A DNA stretch of 41,244 nucleotides from JAVVEW01 sp032251045 (GTDB lineage Bacteria; Pseudomonadota; Gammaproteobacteria; Methylococcales; Methylomonadaceae): contig JAVVEW010000019.1 in the NCBI GenBank assembly GCA_032251045.1, positions 1 to 41,244 of the forward strand, written 5' to 3'. The notes beneath the pieces are model-generated. The model searched no databases and was not told the origin of the DNA. It saw only the letters and a list, made by a program, of their open reading frames with translations. The position numbers and the translations under genes were made by a program. Positions 26,162 to 34,660 of this stretch are shown one piece after another (within the stretch, counting starts at the first letter, position 1; each line of letters begins with the position of its first letter).

Positions 26162-26836
26162 TTAAGCATCGGCAGGAATGCGATAGCCGCGCCCGCGCAA
26201 GGTTTCAATGGGTTTAGTGATGCCGTCAGGATCGAGTTTTTTGCGCAGGCGACCGATAAAGACTTCGATCACATTGCTGTCGCGATCAAAATCCTCGTCG
26301 TAAATATGTTCGGTGAGCACGCTTTTGGAAATCACTTCGCCTTTGCGAAACAGTAGATATTCCAGAACCTTGTATTCATAGGCAGTCAGTTCCAGTGGCT
26401 TGTCGGCAACGGTGACCTGCTGACTGATGGTGTCCAGACGGATATTCTGATGGCTGAGTACGGGGTGTGCTTTGCCGCCGGAGCGGCGGATCAGGGCATT
26501 GAGACGAGCTAACAGTTCCTGGTAATGAAACGGTTTGACCAGATAGTCGTCGGCGCCGGCCTCCAGACCTTCGACTTTCTCTTGCCAGCGGCCGCGTGCG
26601 GTCAGAATCAGAATGGGCAGGCTGACGGCTTGTTCACGCAGTTCGGCAATCACTTCCAGGCCGGAACGGTCGGGCAGGCCGATATCGATAATAGCCGCGT
26701 CCAGGGGGTATTCGCGGGCGCAGAACAAGCCATCGGCTGCGGTGTTGGCAATATCGACGGCAAAGCCGCGCTCAGCCATGAAAGCGCGTAACTGCTCGCA
26801 CAGGGTTAATTCGTCTTCAACGATCAAAATACGCAT
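26162..26836 (-). CDS. OmpR/PhoP-family response regulator
   Basis: The 224-residue protein has an N-terminal receiver with E7/D8, the phospho-accepting D51 (IIDIGLPDRSG), T79 and K101 (DDYLVKPF), and a C-terminal OmpR-type winged helix (about 130-224) with LTAYEYKVLEYLLFRKGEV, DSNVIEVFIGRLRKKLD and the end ETLRGRGYRIP. All residues needed for phosphotransfer are present. It lies between the PepSY gene (18 bp) and the kinase gene (3 bp), and is thus probably co-transcribed with both. Confidence 0.95.
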   Translation of the reverse strand: MRILIVEDELTLCEQLRAFMAERGFAVDIANTAADGLFCAREYPLDAAIIDIGLPDRSGLEVIAELREQAVSLPILILTARGRWQEKVEGLEAGADDYLVKPFHYQELLARLNALIRRSGGKAHPVLSHQNIRLDTISQQVTVADKPLELTAYEYKVLEYLLFRKGEVISKSVLTEHIYDEDFDRDSNVIEVFIGRLRKKLDPDGITKPIETLRGRGYRIPADA

Positions 26837-26854
26837 GTTAAGGCCCGGTCAGGT

Positions 26855-27115
26855 TCAAAAGGCCGGCAACGGTTTGCCGGTTTCGGCGTCGATGCGAATT
26901 TCTTGCACCCGCCCTTCCTGGGTGAGGATTTTAATGACATGCACATCCCGGTTGTTTTGTGTTTCGGTACGGGCGCCCAGAATTTTGTTGGCGCGCTTGC
27001 CATTAACGCTGGCCACCGCTTGTTCCAGAGATAAACGCACCGGCGTCAGGCCGGCCGAGACCGTCGCGGCGAACAGGCCGAGCGTGAGGAGTAAGCATAA
27101 AGTCAGCGTTTTCAT
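26855..27115 (-). CDS. Small periplasmic PepSY-domain protein
   Basis: This 86-residue protein has a signal peptide (MKTLTLCLLLTLGLFAATVSA) and then a single PepSY domain with VRLSLEQAVASVNGKRANKI, HVIKILTQEGRVQEIRIDA and the conserved end D-A-E-T-G-K. Small PepSY proteins often sit before two-component systems and are thought to modulate the sensor or a protease. It is the first gene of the four-gene operon. An 80-bp gap separates it from sppA. Confidence 0.88.
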   Translation of the reverse strand: MKTLTLCLLLTLGLFAATVSAGLTPVRLSLEQAVASVNGKRANKILGARTETQNNRDVHVIKILTQEGRVQEIRIDAETGKPLPAF

Positions 27116-27195
27116 GGTGGCTGTGGCAGTCAGGGCAGGTCAAATGAGAGGGTGTCGGGTCATGATGGCAAGTGGTCGATGAATCCAGGCTGAAC

Positions 27196-28158
27196 TTAGC
27201 GCCATGTCAAGTCTCCGAGCCAGGCGCGTAAGTGGCCGGCAAACGTGGTGCCGATTTTGCCGGACAAACGCTCGAACAAGTCTTGTTTGGGGCTGAAATC
27301 GATGCGTTTTTTGGCGCCAATCACATTTTCGGCGACATCGCGGATGTTGCCATAATCATCGGCCAGACCCAGTGCCACACCTTCTGTGCCGGTCCATACC
27401 AGGCCGGTGAACAAGTCGGGCGTTTCCTTCAACCGCTTCCCGCGACCTTCCCGAACGGCATCGATGAACTGTTGGTGTACCTGGCCAAGCATCCGTTGCA
27501 TGTGTTCGGTTTCAAAAGTGTCGGTCGGCGAAAACGGGTCCATCAGTGCTTTGTGTTCGCCGGCAGTCAGTACGCGCCGTTCCACGCCCAGTTTAGCCAG
27601 GGTGTCGACAAAACCAAAACTGTTCATGACGACGCCGATAGAACCGATGATGCTGGCCGGGTTGACGTAAATCCGGTCACTGGCCGAGGCAATGTAATAA
27701 CCGCCCGAGGCGCAAATATCGCCAACCACGCTGACCAGTGGCAAGTCTGGATGTTTTTGTTTGATGGCGCGAATTGCCCGGTAAATCCAGTCGGAATGCA
27801 CCGGGCTGCCGCCGGGTGAGTTGATGGCCAGAATAATACCTTTAGTGTTGGGGTCTTTCACGGCGGCATGCAGGCTGTCGATGATGGCATCGGCATTGGC
27901 CTTTTCGTTCTGAGCGATGACGCCATTGATGTGAATCACGGCGCTATGGCCGGGGCCGCTCTCGCTGATTGGCCAGTCGCTACCCAGTTTCGGGTAAACC
28001 GCCATGATAAATATCGCCAGCAGATAGAGGGCCAGCAGTAGCTTGAAAAAAATACCCCAACGCCTGGCACGGCGTTGTTCGGCGATGGCCGCGAAGGCGA
28101 GCTGTTCTACCAGGCCGCGTTCCCAGCTGCCGGATGAGGTTTCGGTATCGTGCGCCAT
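27196..28158 (-). CDS. sppA: Signal peptide peptidase SppA (S49 family, short form)
   Basis: SppA degrades left-over signal peptides in the inner membrane. The 320-residue protein has one N-terminal helix (about 35-55; FFKLLLALYLLAIFIMAV). The catalytic dyad is visible: S151 in VVGDICASGGYYIAS and K203 in TAGEHKALMDPF, 52 residues apart as in the short Bacillus-type SppA. The substrate-binding segment AINSPGGSP is near residue 111-119. The gene starts 11 bp after the HAD phosphatase gene and is the third gene of rluC-HAD-sppA. Confidence 0.93.
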   Translation of the reverse strand: MAHDTETSSGSWERGLVEQLAFAAIAEQRRARRWGIFFKLLLALYLLAIFIMAVYPKLGSDWPISESGPGHSAVIHINGVIAQNEKANADAIIDSLHAAVKDPNTKGIILAINSPGGSPVHSDWIYRAIRAIKQKHPDLPLVSVVGDICASGGYYIASASDRIYVNPASIIGSIGVVMNSFGFVDTLAKLGVERRVLTAGEHKALMDPFSPTDTFETEHMQRMLGQVHQQFIDAVREGRGKRLKETPDLFTGLVWTGTEGVALGLADDYGNIRDVAENVIGAKKRIDFSPKQDLFERLSGKIGTTFAGHLRAWLGDLTWR

Positions 28159-28169
28159 GCTTGGTTGTC

Positions 28170-28823
28170 CTATGTGTTAAGTAAAGTCATTAAGTCGGTG
28201 GTTTTGGCAAAACATTGCCAGGGTTGGTGTTCGGCCAGTCGCGCCGCACAATGCGCGCCGCAGCTGACACCGATGCCGGTCATGCCAGCGTTGGCCGCCA
28301 TGGCCAGGTCATGAACCGAGTCGCCGACCATGACGCAGCGTGACACTGGAACGGCCAGGGTTTGGCTTAGTTCCAGCAACATGCGTGGCGCGGGTTTGGA
28401 TTCGGTTTCATCGGCGCAGCGCGTGGCGGCAAAACAATGTTCGGTTTCGGTTTCCCGTAACGCTCGGTTCAGGCCGCGTCGGCTTTTGCCGGTGGCGACC
28501 GCAAGTTGAAAGCCATGATTTTTCAGGGTGTGGAGCATGTCCGAAATGCCCGCGAACAAATCCTCGGGTGACAGGCTGCGCTCCAGAAAACGCTGGCTAT
28601 AATGATGCACTAATTGTTCGGCGGTGGCCGGTGGACACTCGGGAAACAGGCGCGCCATGGCCGCTTCGATACTCAGGCCGATAATATCCCGGGCCGCGCT
28701 GTCGCTAGGTTCCGGCAGGTTACACGCTGAGGCGGCATATTGCAGGCATTCGACAATCCAGTGAATGCTGTCCATTAACGTGCCATCCCAGTCGAAAATG
28801 ATTAAATCAAATTGTTCACGCAT
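28170..28823 (-). CDS. HAD-family phosphatase (Gph/IA type)
   Basis: This 217-residue enzyme is a haloacid dehalogenase-type phosphatase. The four HAD motifs are in order: FDWDGTLMDS (I, nucleophile Asp), VATGKSRRGLNRAL (II), KPAPRML (III, Lys) and CVMVGDSVHDLAMAANAG (IV, Mg-binding Asp). A helical cap lies between I and II. The frame is open far upstream on this strand, but that is the shadow of rluC: the ATG at 28823 starts the motif-I strand directly and overlaps the rluC stop by 8 bp. Substrate is not obvious; phosphoglycolate phosphatase is one possibility, pyrophosphatase or another small phosphate ester is equally open. Confidence 0.88.
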   Translation of the reverse strand: MREQFDLIIFDWDGTLMDSIHWIVECLQYAASACNLPEPSDSAARDIIGLSIEAAMARLFPECPPATAEQLVHHYSQRFLERSLSPEDLFAGISDMLHTLKNHGFQLAVATGKSRRGLNRALRETETEHCFAATRCADETESKPAPRMLLELSQTLAVPVSRCVMVGDSVHDLAMAANAGMTGIGVSCGAHCAARLAEHQPWQCFAKTTDLMTLLNT

Positions 28824-29802
28824 GATAGGTTTGGTAAAAATCATCCAGAAACGCTGGCATAGGTGCGCTGACCGATAGCGGTTCGCCGCTTTTAGGATGT
28901 ACGAAGCGCAGCTGCCAGGCATGCAGTTGCAGCCCGGTGATGCCGTGCTGAACCAAGGCGCGGTTGCGCTCGAAATTGCCATAACGCGGGTCACCGGCGA
29001 TCGGATGGCCCAGCCACGCGGCATGGACACGAATCTGATGCGTGCGTCCGGTCTTGGGCATGGCTTTGACCAGGGTGAGTTGTTCGGAGCATGCCAGGCG
29101 TTGAAAGCGGGTTTGCGCGGGCTTGCCCGCCGCGTTGACCACCACCATGCGCGCACCTTCCTGACCTGCGCGCTTCAGCAGCGGTTGATTCACCAGGGCG
29201 TGTTGTTTGCTCCAGGCTCCGGTCAGCAGGGCTAAATAGGTTTTGGTCATGCCATCACCGCGAAAAGCGTCGTGTAACAGTCTTAACATACTGCGTTTTT
29301 TGGCGATCAACAAACAGCCTGAGGTATCTCGATCCAGGCGGTGTGCCAGCTCCAGAAAACGAGCCTCGGGACGTAGCAGGCGCAAACCTTCGATCACCGC
29401 GCATTGTTGGCCGCTACCGCCGTGAACGGCGACGCCAGCAGGTTTGTTGAGGATCAGTAAGGTTTCATCCTCATAGAGTACGCCCTGTTCCAGGTTGTGG
29501 CGTAAATGATCGGGCAGCCACAGTTCGGCAACCGCCGGACTTTGCCGTACCGGCGGCACTCTGACCACGTCCCCGGCGGCCAGTCGGTAACTGGCTGAGC
29601 TGCGCGCCTTGTTAACGCGCACCTCGCCGCCACGCACGGCGCGGTAAATGCGGCTTTTCGGCACGCCTTTCAGACGCGCCAGCAGAAAATTATCCAGGCG
29701 TTGCCCAGCCATATCGGGGTCAATGGTCAGCCATTGTACGGATTGCGGCGTGGGCGATACAGGGGATGAGGGCTGCCGGGTTGTCATGCGGATGTCAGTC
29801 AT
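28816..29802 (-). CDS. rluC: Ribosomal large-subunit pseudouridine synthase RluC
   Basis: RluC converts uridines of 23S rRNA (positions 955, 2504 and 2580 in Escherichia coli) to pseudouridine. The 328-residue protein has an N-terminal S4 RNA-binding domain (about 35-90; MAGQRLDNFLLARLKGVPKS) and an RsuA/RluA catalytic domain with the catalytic Asp in LAHRLDRDTSGCLLIAKK (about 155-172) and the closing GRTHQIRVHAAWLGHPIAGD. The start at 29802 gives a normal length; an ATG five codons in is an alternative. It leads the operon rluC-HAD-sppA. Confidence 0.95.
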   Translation of the reverse strand: MTDIRMTTRQPSSPVSPTPQSVQWLTIDPDMAGQRLDNFLLARLKGVPKSRIYRAVRGGEVRVNKARSSASYRLAAGDVVRVPPVRQSPAVAELWLPDHLRHNLEQGVLYEDETLLILNKPAGVAVHGGSGQQCAVIEGLRLLRPEARFLELAHRLDRDTSGCLLIAKKRSMLRLLHDAFRGDGMTKTYLALLTGAWSKQHALVNQPLLKRAGQEGARMVVVNAAGKPAQTRFQRLACSEQLTLVKAMPKTGRTHQIRVHAAWLGHPIAGDPRYGNFERNRALVQHGITGLQLHAWQLRFVHPKSGEPLSVSAPMPAFLDDFYQTYHA

Positions 29803-29897
29803 TACTGAATGGGTAGGTGACAGGGTAAGGCTGAAAGCGGTGTTTAATGCCGTGTCCTGGAATGGAGGCGGTCATGACCTTGTGGGGGTCAGGGCGT

Positions 29898-29907
29898 TAA
29901 ACGTTTA
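29898..29907. promoter_or_regulatory. Short palindrome between rluC and the phosphatase gene
   Basis: The self-complementary TAAACGTTTA lies 95 bp before the rluC start (minus strand) and 137 bp before the divergent plus-strand gene. It could be a binding site, but no protein is indicated. No other gene-like sequence is in the 242-bp divergent gap. Confidence 0.25.
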
Positions 29908-30044
29908 CGCAATAAGCTTGGCATTATCCCAGTTTTTTCGGTAAAGGTTAACCGGGAGCCCATGTTTCCAGGCTGCCAGCACTTGATGCACTCAAAATTG
30001 ACCTGAGATTCCAATATTGCCATCACACTATCGAGGAACAGACC

Positions 30045-31973
30045 ATGCAAGATACGCCATTGCCCCGTCATGCTGACAACCAGCCAAATTTTAGCGAGAT
30101 TGTTCAGATCAATCGCCAACGCCGCCTTTTGTTGCAAGCGGGCGTGGCGCTGACCGGCACCAGCTTGTTAGGTGTCTGGACCGCCAGCCTGGCCGCGCCC
30201 AGTGGGCCGATACTTCCGTTGCTGGGATTTACCGCCTTGCCGGTGGCGCAAGGCGGCGGCCTTGAGCCGGCCATCTCCGTCGATTATCAATTTGATATTA
30301 TTCTGCCTTGGGGGGATCCGCTGGAGCCGGGCGGGCCGAGCTTTCAGTGGCCATTGGATGCTGGCCAGCAAGCCCGGCAAATTGGCATAGGCCATGATGG
30401 CATGTGGTTTTTCCCTTTTTTGGATACGCACGCGGCGCGTCAAGGCTGGGATGATGTGGATGAAGTCAATCCGTGGCAAGGGCGCCGTATGGCGAGTGCC
30501 GACAGCCAGCATGGCGTGTTGTGTCTGAATCATGAATTTGGCACCAATGCTCATGTTTTGGGTAAAAGCGCCCCCGAGAGTCTTGAGGAGGTCCGGGCAT
30601 CGCAGCATGCGCATGGTGTTTCTGTCATCGAACTGGCCTGCGTTAGCCCCCCTAAGCCACGCTGGCAAACGATCAAGGGCTTGGGGCGGCGTATTCATGT
30701 CAACTCAGAGGTTGCTTTCAGTGGCCCTGCGGCAGGCCATCGCTTATTGGCCAACCCGGCAGGCAACGCGCCATGGGGCACCGTCGGCAACTGCGCTATG
30801 GGCTATACGCCGTGGGGCACATATCTGACCTGCGAGGAAAACTTCAACGGTTATTTCGGTACCGATCATGCTGAGTGGACTGCAACGCCGGAACAAGCCC
30901 GCTATGGTATCAACGCCGAAGGCTTCAATTATTACTGGCACAGGTTCGATAAACGCTTCGATTTGGCTCACCCAAATTACGTCAACGAAGCCAATCGCTT
31001 TGGCTGGGTGGTGGAAATCGACCCCTTCGACCCTGCGCAAACGCCGGTTAAACGCACCGCACTGGGGCGCAAAAAAAATGAAAGCGCCACCTTGCATGTC
31101 GCTGACAATGGCCAGGTTGTGGTTTATACCGGTGACGATGAGCGTTTTGAATACATTTACAAATTCGTATCCGCCGATGATTGGCGCAGCATGCGCCGCA
31201 ACGGTGAAAGTCCACTGGATCGCGGTACCTTGCATGTCGCCCGTTTTAATGACGACGGTACGGGCGAATGGTTGCCGTTGACTCGGGCAAGCCCTGTGCT
31301 GGCACAAACCTTTGCCGACATGGGTGAATTGCTGATTAACGCTCGCCGCGCTGCCGACCGGGTTGGCGCCACGCCAATGGATCGGCCCGAGTGGATCACC
31401 GTTGCTAACGATGGCCGAGTCTATGCCTCTTTGACCAATAACTCGCGACGCACCCATGACGGCGCTCAGGTCATTAATGACCGTGCAGTCAGTACCGCGC
31501 CCGATGCCGCCAACCCACTGGTGCCGAATGTCGACGGTCATATCATCCGCTGGACTGAAACTCAGGGTCACGCCGGCGCACGTTTTACTTGGGATGTTTT
31601 CGTGTTTGCCCAAGATACCCACGGTACCGAGCAATCTTTCGCCGACCCGGACGGTCTTTGGGCCGATCCCGATGGCCGATTGTTTATCGAAACCGATGGC
31701 GGTCAGAAAGACGGCCTGAATAATCAGTTGCTGGTGGCTGACACGGTGACCGGTGAAATCAAACGCCTGTTCAGCGGTGTGCCCGGCTGTGAAATCACCG
31801 GCATGACTGTCACGCCCGACCGGCGCACTCTGTTTGTCAACATTCAGCATCCCGGCGACGGCGATCCTGCGGTCAGCAATTTCCCAAAAACCAACGGTCC
31901 TGATGGGGTTACTGTGCCACGCGATGCCACCGTGGTGATTACGCGCAAAAATGGCGGCATTGTAGGCTCGTAA
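30045..31973 (+). CDS. PhoX-family phosphatase, Tat-exported
   Basis: The 642-residue protein carries a twin-arginine signal (RQRRLLLQAGVALTGTSLLG, about residues 25-44), which indicates folded export with cofactors. The body matches the PhoX (DUF839) family: DFFF-like entry replaced here by VDYQFDIILPWGDPL, LCLNHEFGTNAHVLG, AMGYTPWGTYLTCEENFNGYF and VEIDPFDP, with the calcium/iron-binding Glu and Asp residues among them. PhoX is a calcium/iron alkaline phosphatase; members of this longer branch are often called PhoX-like without proof of activity. A ribosome binding site GAGGA lies at 30033-30037. Confidence 0.85.
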   Translation: MQDTPLPRHADNQPNFSEIVQINRQRRLLLQAGVALTGTSLLGVWTASLAAPSGPILPLLGFTALPVAQGGGLEPAISVDYQFDIILPWGDPLEPGGPSFQWPLDAGQQARQIGIGHDGMWFFPFLDTHAARQGWDDVDEVNPWQGRRMASADSQHGVLCLNHEFGTNAHVLGKSAPESLEEVRASQHAHGVSVIELACVSPPKPRWQTIKGLGRRIHVNSEVAFSGPAAGHRLLANPAGNAPWGTVGNCAMGYTPWGTYLTCEENFNGYFGTDHAEWTATPEQARYGINAEGFNYYWHRFDKRFDLAHPNYVNEANRFGWVVEIDPFDPAQTPVKRTALGRKKNESATLHVADNGQVVVYTGDDERFEYIYKFVSADDWRSMRRNGESPLDRGTLHVARFNDDGTGEWLPLTRASPVLAQTFADMGELLINARRAADRVGATPMDRPEWITVANDGRVYASLTNNSRRTHDGAQVINDRAVSTAPDAANPLVPNVDGHIIRWTETQGHAGARFTWDVFVFAQDTHGTEQSFADPDGLWADPDGRLFIETDGGQKDGLNNQLLVADTVTGEIKRLFSGVPGCEITGMTVTPDRRTLFVNIQHPGDGDPAVSNFPKTNGPDGVTVPRDATVVITRKNGGIVGS

Positions 31974-32000
31974 AGATAGCCATTCACAGCTTGAAAGAAT

Positions 32001-32025
32001 CCCCCTCAATCTCTCGAAGAGGGGG
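32001..32025. terminator. Hairpin between convergent genes
   Basis: CCCCCTC (32001-32007) pairs with GAGGGGG (32019-32025) across 11 nt. It lies in the 125-bp gap between the PhoX-like gene and the convergent DHPS-like gene and may serve as terminator in both directions. It belongs to the same family of C/G-run hairpins as those after glgP. Confidence 0.5.
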
Positions 32026-32098
32026 CGTAAACGTGGATCGTAGTTTGAAAGTCGGTGTCGGGGGGGCGTCAAAGGTGGAGCGGTAGCAGGCGCACGAA

Positions 32099-33487
32099 TC
32101 AGGCAAACGTACTGCCCTTGGGTTTGAAATCATGACGGTCTATTTCGGCGTCCGGGTTGCTGAAAGCCACTCCCCAGTCCAGCATTTCATCCTGATTGAA
32201 ACGTTTGCCCAGCTGCCAAGCGATCTGGGCGCGGGCCAGTTCCACGCCCAGATAAAAGGCATGGCCGGCATCGCCGTCCACGTTCAGGTTAGGATACAGT
32301 GTGAAGGGGTCATCGGCCAGGTGATGGCCATCGCGGTTATATAAATGAATACCGGCCGGGCTGGTTTGAATACGGTAGCTGGGGTCTTTGATCTGTTGGG
32401 CAAGGGTTTGGATTTCCTCGGCCTGATAGGGAAACGGTGCGGTATCGTGTACGGTCATTAAACCGGCGTTGATATGCTTGGGCAGACGCAATTCGCGTTT
32501 GGCCGCATACATGATGCGCCGTGCTATATCCGCCTCTTTAATGGCTTTACAGGCATGTTGACTGACTTCGGTGGCCAACACGGCGGCAATATCCAGTTCC
32601 GAGCCGATGCCAAACAACAAGGCATTCATGCCGGCGGTATCGGCATGGGTGAGTTCGGTCAGGTTGCCGACGCCCATCATGATGTCGATGTCGGGAAAAT
32701 CCTGACGCAATTGCCAATAACGGACGATGGACTCGGTGAAGCCAAAATGGATGGGGTCGAGAATCGGGTCGGCGAGAAAAGGCCGTCCTTGCTGTTGCAG
32801 GTACTTAATCGCCCGGGCCAGAGAGGTTAAATCGCCATGTTCTTTGGCAATTAAAATCGGCGTGGCGGGGACTTCATCGAGCAGGAATAAGCTGTCTTCA
32901 TTGAGGCTGAGCAAATAATCCGCACCCGCCAGGCCGCCGGTGCGCAAATCCTCGGTGACCAGCGAATCGACACTGACCTGAAAGCCTTGCCGCTTCAACT
33001 CCTGCACCGCTTCGGCCAGATGCGAGAACGGTGTTTCCGGTAAACAGCCTAAATCAATGACATCGGCGCCCTGGGTGCGGTAGTAGTCGGCCCGGGCGAT
33101 AATGGCCGGAATGTCCATGCGCGGCGCATCGACGATTTCGGCGAAAATACGCACGCGGTACTGCGATAAATCGGGTTTTTGCCCGGCTTTGCCAAAAAAC
33201 AGCGGCAAATCTTTTAATTCATCGGGGCCGCGCTGAACGGGAATGCCGAACATTTCGGCCAGCCGGTCCAGATCGCCTCGGCACCGGCCGGGCACCAGAA
33301 TGCGATCGGCATCAAACGTGTCCTTCAGCCTTCGGGCAATCATGTCGGCGGTCATCAGCGCCGCCACTTTCACGCCCAGCACATGCACGGTGTAGTCAAA
33401 TTCAGGCTGCATGGCATCGAGCACTTGCCTAAGCTGCGGCTCGGCCAGTTTGCCGGTCAGAAACAGAATATGTTCGCGTTCAGCCAT
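32099..33487 (-). CDS. Dihydropteroate synthase-like protein of methylotrophs (DUF6513 type)
   Basis: This 462-residue protein begins with a Rossmann-like domain (EREHILFLTGKLAEPQLRQV, about 1-110) and continues with a TIM-barrel pterin-binding domain like DHPS (about 130-400). The key barrel segments are ADYYRTQGADVIDLGCLPET (where DHPS has the G-G-E-S-T-R-P loop), FQVSVDSLVTEDL and FLADPILDP. The family is found in archaea and in proteobacteria that use tetrahydromethanopterin, and is thought to take part in making that cofactor. The gene overlaps the flavoprotein gene by 8 bp, so the two are coupled. Absence of the usual DHPS loop argues against folate synthesis. Confidence 0.88.
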   Translation of the reverse strand: MAEREHILFLTGKLAEPQLRQVLDAMQPEFDYTVHVLGVKVAALMTADMIARRLKDTFDADRILVPGRCRGDLDRLAEMFGIPVQRGPDELKDLPLFFGKAGQKPDLSQYRVRIFAEIVDAPRMDIPAIIARADYYRTQGADVIDLGCLPETPFSHLAEAVQELKRQGFQVSVDSLVTEDLRTGGLAGADYLLSLNEDSLFLLDEVPATPILIAKEHGDLTSLARAIKYLQQQGRPFLADPILDPIHFGFTESIVRYWQLRQDFPDIDIMMGVGNLTELTHADTAGMNALLFGIGSELDIAAVLATEVSQHACKAIKEADIARRIMYAAKRELRLPKHINAGLMTVHDTAPFPYQAEEIQTLAQQIKDPSYRIQTSPAGIHLYNRDGHHLADDPFTLYPNLNVDGDAGHAFYLGVELARAQIAWQLGKRFNQDEMLDWGVAFSNPDAEIDRHDFKPKGSTFA

Positions 33488-34019
33488 CGGCGGTCAGTCG
33501 GTGTACGGCGGCGCTCAGTTGCGCGACATCTTCCACCACTTCCGTATAAGGAAAGCGTTTGATTTGTTCGGTGGCTTCAAGGTCTACCGGGCGTGGATAA
33601 ACCCAGAATTTCTTGCCGCCCGGTGCGGTGGTCAGAATTTCCGGCGCGGTGTCGCAAGGGTAAACAATGCTGGGCACTTTACACTTGCCGGCCTGGGAAT
33701 AAAGATTGGTGACTAACGAATCGGCAATGCCCAGCACACATTTGGCAATGGTGTTGGAGGTGGTCGGCGCCATGATAAAGGCTTGATAGTAACCTTTATA
33801 AAACAAGCCCACCGGTGGCGCGGATTTGGCTTTGTCCCGGTAAACGGGAAGTTTTTGTTTAAGCTCGGCCAAATCAATGCCGTACATTTTCAAGACTTCC
33901 TCGCCGGCCTGGCTAAGGTATAAATCGACATTATCCAGGGTCAAGAGCAGTTCCAGGCATTGTTCAATATAATGCCCGGAGCCGGTGATCGCCCAGGCCA
34001 GGCGGGGTTGTTTGTTCAT
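33480..34019 (-). CDS. Archaeal-type flavoprotein, dihydromethanopterin reductase (DmrB)-like
   Basis: The 179-residue protein is a flavodoxin-like/flavoprotein-family member with the FMN-binding block TSNTIAKCVLGIADSLVTN (about residues 88-106) and a start LAWAITGSGHYIEQCLELL typical of AfpA/DmrB. Burkholderia xenovorans DmrB, of this type, reduces dihydromethanopterin to tetrahydromethanopterin. The start is ATG 34019; the frame also runs to a TTG at 34031. It is the upstream gene of the pair with the DHPS-like protein, which supports a role in methanopterin metabolism. The exact step in methanotrophs is by analogy. Confidence 0.85.
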   Translation of the reverse strand: MNKQPRLAWAITGSGHYIEQCLELLLTLDNVDLYLSQAGEEVLKMYGIDLAELKQKLPVYRDKAKSAPPVGLFYKGYYQAFIMAPTTSNTIAKCVLGIADSLVTNLYSQAGKCKVPSIVYPCDTAPEILTTAPGGKKFWVYPRPVDLEATEQIKRFPYTEVVEDVAQLSAAVHRLTADG

Positions 34020-34046
34020 GCGTACATCCAAACCAAAGGCTGGGCA

Positions 34047-34580
34047 TTATAACGCTGGCGGGGTATCTAGCCAGAGCAATTGCTCGACCGGATAGCCCAG
34101 AGACCTGGCTTTATCGACCAGCTCGCGCTTGATGGCATCAGCCAGCTGAGGTTGGCGCGCCAATAGCCACAGATAATCGCGGTCAGGGCCTGTGACCAGG
34201 GCGTATTGATAATTACGTTGATCCAGTGCCAAGATCACATAGCTGCTGTAAAACGGTCCGAAGAACGATACTTTAAGATGGCCAATATCCGGTGTTTGCA
34301 CGAAATAAGCGCGCCCCTCGGCGCTTTGCCAGCGTTGTTGTTCAGCGTCAAAGCCGCGATTGATGACACGAATGCCACCATCGTCGCGGCGTTGGTAATC
34401 TGCGGTTACCTGGGTCAGGCCGCGTTCAAAGCGATGCTCCAGGCGGGCAATTTCATGCCAGCGGCCAAGGTATCGGGCAACATCAAAGCCGGTGACCGGT
34501 TGTACGCCGTGTGGAAGGTGGGTGGCGCAACCGGTCAGGCTGATTAACAGGGCGGTCAGCAAGGGCCAGACTACATACAT
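34047..34580 (-). CDS. blc: Outer-membrane lipocalin Blc
   Basis: Blc is a lipoprotein lipocalin that binds lysophospholipids or fatty acids in the envelope. The 177-residue protein has a lipoprotein signal (LLTALLISLTGCATHLP; lipid-modified Cys at residue 18). The lipocalin signature GRWHEIARLEHRFERGLTQV (G-x-W at about 40-42) and the strands FFGPFYSSYVILALD and YALVTGPDRDYLWLLARQP match Blc closely. It lies 27 bp upstream of the DmrB-like gene on the same strand, so transcription together is possible, without an evident functional link. Confidence 0.94.
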   Translation of the reverse strand: MYVVWPLLTALLISLTGCATHLPHGVQPVTGFDVARYLGRWHEIARLEHRFERGLTQVTADYQRRDDGGIRVINRGFDAEQQRWQSAEGRAYFVQTPDIGHLKVSFFGPFYSSYVILALDQRNYQYALVTGPDRDYLWLLARQPQLADAIKRELVDKARSLGYPVEQLLWLDTPPAL

Positions 34581-34660
34581 TAAATGAATCCTGTAATGAT
34601 GGGTTAGCGGGTGAGTGCCTTGCCGGGCAGTGTCTTGTACGAGGCCCGGCTGGCACCCTC

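Noticed and set aside
28824..29156. Upstream extension of the HAD phosphatase frame (111 codons)
   Set aside because: It lies entirely within rluC in another frame of the same strand and has no family match; the phosphatase motif I begins right after the ATG at 28823.
30744..32072. Minus-strand open frame of 442 codons across the PhoX-like gene
   Set aside because: It is the complement of the PhoX coding sequence and resembles no family.
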